DNA of 64,000 nucleotides from Rhabditoides inermis (lineage: Eukaryota > Nematoda > Chromadorea > Rhabditida > Rhabditidae): positions 62,001-126,000 of the forward strand of contig CAWZYM010000197.1 in the NCBI GenBank assembly GCA_963966185.1, read 5' to 3'. Below are positions 57,399-64,000 of the stretch, in pieces; within the stretch, counting starts at the first letter, position 1, and each line of letters begins with the position of its first letter. A model generated the notes under the pieces. That model saw nothing but the letters and a program-made list of their open reading frames with translations, searched no databases and was not told the DNA's origin. The position numbers were made by a program, and so were the translations under genes.

Positions 57399-60146
57399 GA
57401 GAGAAATTGAAACACTAACACTAGGTTATCAGTTATCTGATGTGACCCGAGATGGTCTCTTCAAAAAATCGTAGATAGTTGGAAGAAAGTTCCATTTGAC
57501 CACGATGCACGATATCAGTTAATCAGTTCAGCTACCAACTCGATCATTGTCAATTTCCACGTGGTCGATAGGCTCATGAACAGGACAAGTTGAGTGAAAG
57601 TGGCACCGTTTCTGGTGCCTAGCAAGTGTACATTATTGTCGTGCTGTCTCCTTCATTGCGGACATGAACTGCAACCGCACCGTAAACACGCTTTTACTGC
57701 ACTCACAGCTGACCACTCTAACAAACACAAAACGTGACCACTAAAACCATTATAACACCTAAAAATTTCGTTTTTCATGAGGAGGAGAAGCCCCAGCTCT
57801 CAAAACATTGTGCTTTACACCTACTGATATGGTACGATAAGACTTATCTAAAGCACCTTCTGGTTCCGCCTTCGCATCAAAGTGTCCGAGTCTCGAGTTT
57901 TGATGGGAACACACGTTTCCACGCTTATCTCTGGTCCGAAAGGAACTTATCTCTATACTGACAGCAACTGCAACCCACCCGATTTTTAAGCGTATCAAAG
58001 TCCACGGAAAATTTACTTCCTTAATTTCTTATTGTCAAATGCATAGATTTTGTGCAAAATGACCTTATGTAACTTGCTGATTGCTGATTTCCATTCTCCA
58101 TTTCTGCACAGAAAATTTTGAAAAAGATCAGTAGACAGAAAGCAATATTACGAACACACTCTTACAGACAACTCCAGTTTTCCACTGCTGGCTGAAAAAA
58201 AAATGAAAACGAAAAATCGAAGTGGAAAATCCCGTTTTCCAGTGGCAAAGTGGATTTTCTAGTAAGTATGCAGCTAGCTTGTTAGAACATTATCATTGCA
58301 GACAACCAGTGTGCGGGAATCTCTTGAGGACTTTCCTATTGAAAAAGATCAGTAGACAGAAACAAATATAACGAATACATTTACCACTTTCTTGCAGACA
58401 ACCAGTGCGCGGGCATCGTGCTCTTCCTTCTGCTCGGAACCTCCCTCAACGTACTCTCGTACTTCGCATCCGTATGGTCCGCGCAGCTCAACAAGGCAAG
58501 CGAACCGTAATGTTTGTCTGGATGATTTCAACCGTTTTTTGGCTATGATCATTTTTATCGGCAAGAATATGCACGTGAGAAAGAATCCAATATCAAATAA
58601 TTGTACGGCAACGAGTTACCGCAATGTTTGTGTGGTTCATGTATGTGTTCTCACAGTACAATACTTTTCTCATCGCCAGAAAGACCCATACATCTTCGCA
58701 TCTGCTATGGCAGTTGTAGTTTTTGTGCCTGGATCTTGTAGAATCAGGAATTGTTTCGTGCAACTCATTTACTTTTGTTTTTTCAACGGGTAGATGATTC
58801 ACACGCTACAGACGCTACAAATTGCAATTTACAAACGACACAGAGAGCGAGAGAGAGGAGAGAGAGAAAGAGAGGGAGAGAGAGGGGGAGAGAGCGAAAG
58901 AGAGAGAAAGAGAGAGAGAGAGGGGGGGAGGGAGAGAGAGAGTAAGAAAGAACCTATTTTCAGGAAGTGATCGACGCAGCAGTCGCTAACGAGCATGCGT
59001 TGAAGTTCAAAATGAAGAAAGGTGTGTGGTTTATTCATTTGTTTCATAAAGTTGAAGATTAGTTAGCTGCAAAACTGTTTACTGTTTACCTATCAACTGC
59101 AGTGTATTTCCCTCTTATCACTGTTATGACTCGTGCAACAATGGAATGTGGAATGTGTACTGTACTTATCCATGCTTCACCTACAGTTTAACATCATGCT
59201 TCTTATCACCCCATCCCTCCCGTATCACTGATAATGAGTACTCTACTACTGACAATACATAGACTGATATCACTCGCTCGAAACAACAAACAATTGCAAA
59301 TAGGGCAGAAATAAATTGGAAGGTGCAATGTATTGTTTCTTGTTTTCGTCGAGAGGTTCATTTGGTCACGCTACAATGTTGTAGTGTAGTAGTAACTAGT
59401 ATTGTCGTAGTAATGAAGTAAAGACAGAAAACTTCCAATACGTAACTGCGTCAATAAGACAATAAAACGAAAAAGAGATTGTACAGAATGTTCTCATCGG
59501 TATTTGCTGGTTTGTGTAAATACTTGTAAACCTTGTATACACGGATTTTTACAACAACATGCTAAATCTCTTCACGCGAGTACTTTTTTATACATTTAAT
59601 TTTTTGGTGTATTTTTGAGTTGTCTGCAAAATTGCACCTGGTTGATCACTAACGCACTGTCAAAAAAAGTTTTTATTAGAAAAACTACAACAGCATATCC
59701 ATCTCTGCTAGAACATCATTGTGTTGCAGCCCTAATAGAAGCCCCGTCCAAGTATCTCATTGGTCTGCTCAATTTCGGAGGAAGGATACTCAGCGCGGTG
59801 GGAACTGTCATGCTTGTACAGGTAGGGGCTCTCTTTCTCCTCTCTCTCCCTCTCTCCCTCTCTCCCTCCCTCTCTCTCTCTCCCCCTCTCCCCTCTCTCC
59901 CTCTCCCTCTCCCTCTCCCTCTCCCTCTCCCTCTCCCTCTCCCTCTCCCTCTCCCTCTCCCTCTCCCTCTCCCTCTCCCTCTCCCTCTCCCTCTCCCTCT
60001 CCCTCTCCCTCTCCCTCTCCCTCTCCCTCTCCCTCTCTCCTCTCCCTCTCCCTCTCCCTCTCCCTCTCCCTCTCCCTCTCCCTCTCCCTCTCCCTCTCCC
60101 TCTCCTCTCCCTCCCTCTCCCTCTCCCTCTCCCTCTCCCTCTCCCT

Positions 60147-60239
<93 letters not shown>

Positions 60240-61472
60240 CATCCCTCCCTCCCTCCCTCCCAGGTGATCGCTGCGTACACGAAGCGTCGCCGCTACGGCA
60301 TCATCATGAAGAGCGCAGCCGGGGAGGCGGACGAGGTCACACTTGTTTTATTTGAAAGATTATTCATCATTTATACATATAAAATCCTCTCCAATTCTCC
60401 AGGGATAGTGTGAATCGGCCAACTCCTAACCGGATACAGCAAATTTCTTCGCTCTTGAGCGGTGTCAAATATCTTGCTCATCTCGCACGAATGAATGAAC
60501 ATTCTTGTCTATTGTCTTAAAGGGAGTGTACACTCTGAATTTCGAAGTTGAGTTAGCACCGGGATGTGAAAATATGTTGAAAATGATGTACTTTTGTCAT
60601 TGCAACTATGTGTCGGAGATACCTATAAGTCGATGAAAAATTCTGTTGAACATTGAAAATTGGCACCAATTGGCACCAATTTCTGCATTTTGATACATTT
60701 TGCGCTCAATTTTCACCAACTTGCAGACATTTTCAGCAAATAGTTGTATTGACAAAACTGAGTCGTTTTCAACATATTTTCACATCCCGGTGCTAACTCA
60801 ACTTCGGAAATCAGAGTGTACACTCCCTTTAAAAAGAGTGTACACTCTGATTTTCGAAGTCGAGTTACTATCACCGGGTTGTGAAAATATGATGAAAATA
60901 ATGCAGGTTTGCCCACAACTATTTCCTGAAAATGCCTGCAAGTCTATGAAAATTGAACGCAAACTGTGTCAAAATGCAGAAATTGGAGCCAATTTTCAAT
61001 GTTTAACGGCATTTTCACCGACTTATAGATATCTTCGACATATAGTTGCATGAACAAAAGTGTATAATTTTCATCGTACTTGCACATCCTGGTGCTAACT
61101 CAACTTCGAAATTTAGAGTGTACACTCCCAGACAACTATTTGTTCAACAACCACACTTTCCAAATTACATCGCTATGGACTTTGGTGATTGTTGAGTGAG
61201 CGATGCGATGAGCTGCTCGAAAAAAAAACACCCTCTTACACTTCCTTGTCTGTCTACTTTTACTTTCGAACTGTGAAACAGTCAGGGAAGCATAACAAAT
61301 CAGTCAGTAGCCAGTACTAATGTTTTATTGTTAAACTGCTGGATTAAAAAAGAACACTAATCAATCAATAACACCATACAAAGTCATTTTCCAGATCGTC
61401 ACCGAGGTGCATGGTGGAATCACAGACGCCGCTGGCGAGTGCTGTCTCTCCTGCGTCCAGTCACTCACGTAG
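54525..61472 (+). CDS. Unrecognised two-pass membrane protein, 227 residues
   Basis: Exons 54525-54632, 55167-55268, 55367-55442, 58398-58495, 58964-59021, 59730-59821, 60264-60335, 61395-61472; phases agree at every junction. The N-terminal ~95 residues are cytosolic-looking and charged (PEERRRLTSKNPDEEVLVFK). TM1 is CAGIVLFLLLGTSLNVLSYF in exon 4, and a second hydrophobic stretch (YLIGLLNFGGRILSAVGTVM) lies in exon 6, followed by a basic KRRRYG motif and a Cys-containing end (GECCLSCVQSL). No family recognised. Intron 55443-58397 may hold an antisense gene. Intron 58496-58963 begins with GC. The intron before exon 7 is a 400-bp CCCTCT array. Confidence 0.65.
56237..56902 (-). CDS. Possible small hydrophobic protein, antisense in an intron
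   Basis: Three in-phase exons (56902-56819, 56493-56382, 56346-56237) with GT..AG borders encode about 101 residues from MSWFLCALVSLPNASFAVLL through a second hydrophobic segment (LLSCTTCCVLVLHVIFAW) to a stop at 56237. The ATG follows an acceptor-like TTTCCCAG, so it may be an internal Met of a longer gene with exons further upstream. It lies wholly inside the 55443-58397 intron of the + strand gene. Confidence 0.4.
58120..58425 (+). repeat. Local duplication of an intron/exon edge
   Basis: TTGAAAAAGATCAGTAGACA occurs at about 58119 and 58339, and GCAGACAACCAGTG at about 58299 and 58395; the second copy is the true start of exon 4. A weaker copy, ACAGACAACTCCAG, is at about 58165. Confidence 0.8.
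59829..60236. repeat. (CCCTCT)n array with CT flanks
   Basis: About 400 bp of pyrimidine repeat, with roughly 40 CCCTCT hexamers in the core and CT dinucleotides at both ends. It forms nearly all of the intron 59822-60263. Confidence 0.95.
60517..60832. mobile_element. TTAA-flanked MITE, tandem copy 1
   Basis: TTAA at 60517-60520 and 60829-60832. Termini AGGGAGTGTACACTCTGAAT and TCAGAGTGTACACTCCCT extend inward into long inverted homology (GTTAGCACCGGGATGTGAAA / reverse complement). No ORF. Confidence 0.85.
60829..61130. mobile_element. TTAA-type MITE, tandem copy 2
   Basis: Begins at the shared TTAA with AAAGAGTGTACACTCTGATT and ends AGAGTGTACACTCCCA. The internal sequence is homologous to copy 1 but diverged, and the right TTAA is lost. 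Confidence 0.8.
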
Positions 61473-61518
61473 AACTATTATGTAATTATTCACATTTTGT
61501 CAGTATAGTACTATCTAT

Positions 61519-61602
61519 AGTAGCGCTGTCTCTTAGAAACTGCCTTCGTAACGCCTTCAAAGACGTTGAGAAGGACTAGTTTCGATGAGAGTGCTTATTC
61601 AA
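61519..61602. mobile_element. MITE of the TCTCTTC family, decayed copy
   Basis: TAGCGCTGTCTCTTAGAAAC at the left resembles the family terminus; the right end is eroded. It is just after the stop of the membrane-protein gene. Confidence 0.4.
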
Positions 61603-61827
61603 GTGGTTGGCAATATTCGAAACTCATTGTCGGTTGTAATTTGTGCCCGGTGATTACTTTGGCATTCGATACTCACACCCGGTAAGCTTCTTGTCTCCTC
61701 TCTTCTAGTCTACCCAGTCCTGCCACTCTCTCTCTCCCTCGATCTCTCTTTCTCTCGATTCTCAAAACATCGTGCTTTACCCTGATCCCTTATCCCCGTG
61801 ATTTGCTTGTAACCTTCCACCACTATT

Positions 61828-61833
61828 AATAAA
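61828..61833 (+). terminator. Possible polyadenylation signal of the membrane-protein gene
   Basis: AATAAA 356 bases after the stop at 61472; the convergent GTF2E1 stop is 220 bases further. Confidence 0.45.
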
Positions 61834-62054
61834 TATGAAATTTTTCATTACTCGCAAAAAAACAACACAACAAAACCGGCATCCGATACACAATCAATGA
61901 CAACATTCAACATACAGACATAACATTCCTAGAAACATGAGAACACACACTCAATTGAGACTGCTCTACAGAAGACATGTGAATAGTTGTCCCGATGGAG
62001 CCATAGAGTGGACAGATCATACAACTCAAAGACGGAGAAAGACCATCCATCCGG

Positions 62055-63985
62055 TCAGTAGTCCATGTTGGCCTGCACGGCTGCCACGTAGGCCGCCTTC
62101 TCGACGTCGGTCATCCGATCCACCATGTCCGGAGTGATGTCAGACAGGGCAAACTGAAACACAATACACATATTGGATTGAAGAAACTCTACAGTCTTTC
62201 GCCATCCCCGAAGTCAACCCTCAGCACTTTCTGTCGACCCTGAATAATGCAAATTTCATGAACTTACATAGGGGCCAAATTTCCCTTCTAATCAGAACAC
62301 TGTTTCAAGTAAGACTTACTATTACCTACCTAACAACCAACAAACATAGTTACCCACAACTGACCACTCCTCATACGCTTCACCAGTTCTATTGCTCCAA
62401 ATAAAGCGAGCAAGAGCAATGCAAGTTGGACTTTTGATTTTCTGCAGTCCCTCCCTTTCTCTCCCCTCCTCCTCTCTCTCCCCCCCCCTCCTCCCTCCCT
62501 CCCCCAACCCACCTTCTCTCCCTGTATCTCCAGCATCTCTTCCTCCTCGTCGTCGGAATCCTCGCTGCCACTCTCCTCTCCTCCTCCTCCTCCCGCTCCT
62601 CTTCCGTCGCCATTCTCATCCACCTCAACACGTAGAAGTTATGAATACATTCATCACGTCTCCTCCTCCTCCTCCTCCTCTCGCTCTAGCCATTGTCTTC
62701 CTCTTTTCTCGCTCCTACACAAACTAATAATAGGACTTTTCGAAATAATCAGAATCGAAAAAAATACCGCTTCTCTTCCTCCTCAAGACCTCAAGAAATG
62801 AGTGTGGATGCGGATTCGACTCGACGGATTCGACGGATTCGACTGTTTCTTGCTAATCTTTCGACTCGTACTCGTACTGCCCTCACTACTGACTGCGTAC
62901 GCTTGTATAGCATACTCTGTATTCAGAGTAGATGGACAGCTTGTGGATGGACACCGTTGCACTGCATCAACCTCTAGCCTCGTCCACCTCCCCCCCCACC
63001 TTTGTCTTCTTCTCTGGCGGCTCCTCGTCCATTCCCTCCAGCTCGGCCAGCATAGACATGTCGACAGTGTGGCGGATGGGTACAGAGTCCGTGCCACTGC
63101 AAAGGGAAGGGGGATAGATGGACAGTGGGACAAGTCACAAAGGAGTTAGACAAGTTAGAGTTAGGCAGGCGGACAAGTCACTTCAGTCACACTCACAGGG
63201 TACACAGACATAACACATAGATATAGATACATATGCACAGAGTCCGTGCCGCTGCAACGGAGAGGGTAGATGGACGCACCAGTCACACTCGAGAAAAGAG
63301 AGGCAAGGTGGTTGCAAACGAGAGGGTAGGACAATAGGACCAGTCACACCAGTCACACCCACAGGTCACAGGGTACACAGACATATCACACAGACACAGA
63401 GTCCGTGCCACTGAAAAGGGAAAGGATAGACGGACAGTGGGACAAGTCAACACTCAGAGGGTACACAGACATAACACACAGACACAGAGTCCGTGCCACT
63501 GCAACAGAGGTACAGAGGAGAGGGTAGATGGACATTTGGACAAGTTACACCAGTCACACTCACAAGGTGCACAGATATATCACACTCACACAGACACATA
63601 TGCACAGTCCGTGCCACTGCAAACCAGCAGAGGAAATCGAGATAAACAGACACATAAGTCAAACGTTAGACACGTCAGACACACGAGATAAGGAGAGAGA
63701 GAAATGTAGAACGGAAAAGTACGCATTGATGCATTTTCATACTAAGCGAAAATATGCGGCAAGTGAAACTTATTCCAAATGAGAGAAAAAATATGAAAAA
63801 AGACAGAGACGCGGAAAGGCAGCTAGACAAAAACAGAGAGAGACAGAGACAGACAGACAGACTCCCTCTTTCTCTCCCCGTACCTGTTGATGGCCAGATC
63901 GAGCGCGGCCGCTGCCTGCTCGCTCTCCCCCACCAGCGACGAGTCCTGCAGCCACATCGGAATCGCCTTCGTCTCCTCCACCGGC
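62055..63985 (-). CDS. GTF2E1: TFIIE alpha subunit, C-terminal half (5' part beyond right edge)
   Basis: General RNA polymerase II initiation factor; TFIIE alpha recruits and regulates TFIIH. Exons (-): 63985-63884, 63096-63000, 62623-62513, 62153-62055, all in phase. Family features: KAIPMWLQDSSLVGE, corresponding to the PVPVWLRES-like segment after the zinc-ribbon half; a basic/acidic linker (EEPPEKKTK); the acidic stretch SEDSDDEEEEML, which in human TFIIE alpha binds TFIIH p62; and the C-terminal signature FALSDITPDMVDRMTDVEKAAYVA before the stop. The winged-helix and zinc-ribbon exons must lie beyond 64000. The intron 63097-63883 carries copies of its own acceptor junction. Confidence 0.88.
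63085..63625 (-). repeat. Five spaced copies of a GTF2E1 acceptor junction
   Basis: GTCCGTGCCACTG (or one-base variants) at about 63089, 63243, 63403, 63491 and 63610. Each is preceded on + by ACACAGA-type words and followed by CAA/AAAAGGG. Only the first is the true exon edge. Flanking TAGATGGACA and GGGTACACAGACATA recur in the same order, so the repeat unit is about 90-160 bp. Confidence 0.85.
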
Positions 63986-64000
63986 CTGCAAGAACATTCA

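Noticed and set aside
59732..60355. Long Ser/Pro/Leu and Glu/Arg reading frames on both strands
   Set aside because: They are translations of the CCCTCT/CT microsatellite; the true exons end at 59821 and restart at 60264.
63085..63625. CRISPR-like array of evenly spaced words
   Set aside because: Spacing is irregular, units share flanks rather than unique spacers, the context is a eukaryotic intron, and no cas genes exist.

Overview
The window is nuclear DNA of a small-genome invertebrate, most likely a nematode. The evidence is dense multi-exon genes with many 42-60 nt introns, TTTCAG-type acceptors, Tc1-type terminal repeats, and a nuclear receptor whose P-box reads CNGCKSFF, the form typical of the expanded nematode receptor family. 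The species cannot be named from sequence alone. There is no sign of prokaryotic, organellar or viral DNA. Long CT/AG microsatellites sit in many introns on either strand.

Layout from left to right. 1-1158 (-): 5' part of a HELQ-type repair helicase, running off the left edge. 1688-3480: rearranged Tc1-like element with a nested TTAA-flanked MITE. 3480-7820: repeats and scattered possible exons. 7824-9127 (+): 3' part of an unrecognised gene whose nine exons are in consistent phase. 10588-14633 (+): SLC2A/GLUT-type sugar transporter, 22 exons. 15262-31904 (-): PAXIP1/PTIP homologue, 34 exons, Gln/Pro/Gly-rich N-terminal half and four C-terminal BRCT repeats. 32323-33943 (-): SUB1/PC4 coactivator. 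35580-42402 (+): TLC-domain membrane protein, carrying in one intron an antisense saposin-like secreted protein (39994-41106). 42970-44588 (-): secreted Ala/Pro/Gly-rich protein. 45420-50682 (-): nuclear hormone receptor. 54525-61472 (+): unrecognised two-pass membrane protein with a possible antisense gene in an intron. 62055 to the right edge (-): TFIIE alpha (GTF2E1) C-terminal half.

The genes do not form one pathway. Several concern DNA repair or transcription (HELQ, PTIP, PC4, TFIIE alpha, nuclear receptor), the rest transport and membrane or secreted functions. SUB1 and the TLC gene are divergent around a 1.6-kb shared upstream region; the membrane-protein gene and GTF2E1 are convergent.

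Two genome-level patterns stand out. First, the transporter gene has a set of 43-50 nt introns that share short palindromic words (TACTGTA, TACAGTA, TACGGTA), as if derived from one repeated intron-like unit. Second, several genes carry local duplications ('echoes') of an exon edge in the adjacent intron, most strikingly five spaced copies of one GTF2E1 acceptor junction. Mobile DNA includes a three-layer stack of inverted repeats filling a PAXIP1 intron, TTAA-flanked MITEs, a TA-flanked MITE family and a tRNA-derived SINE.

Exon coordinates were worked out by eye from splice consensus, frame and family resemblance; individual junctions may be off by a few bases.
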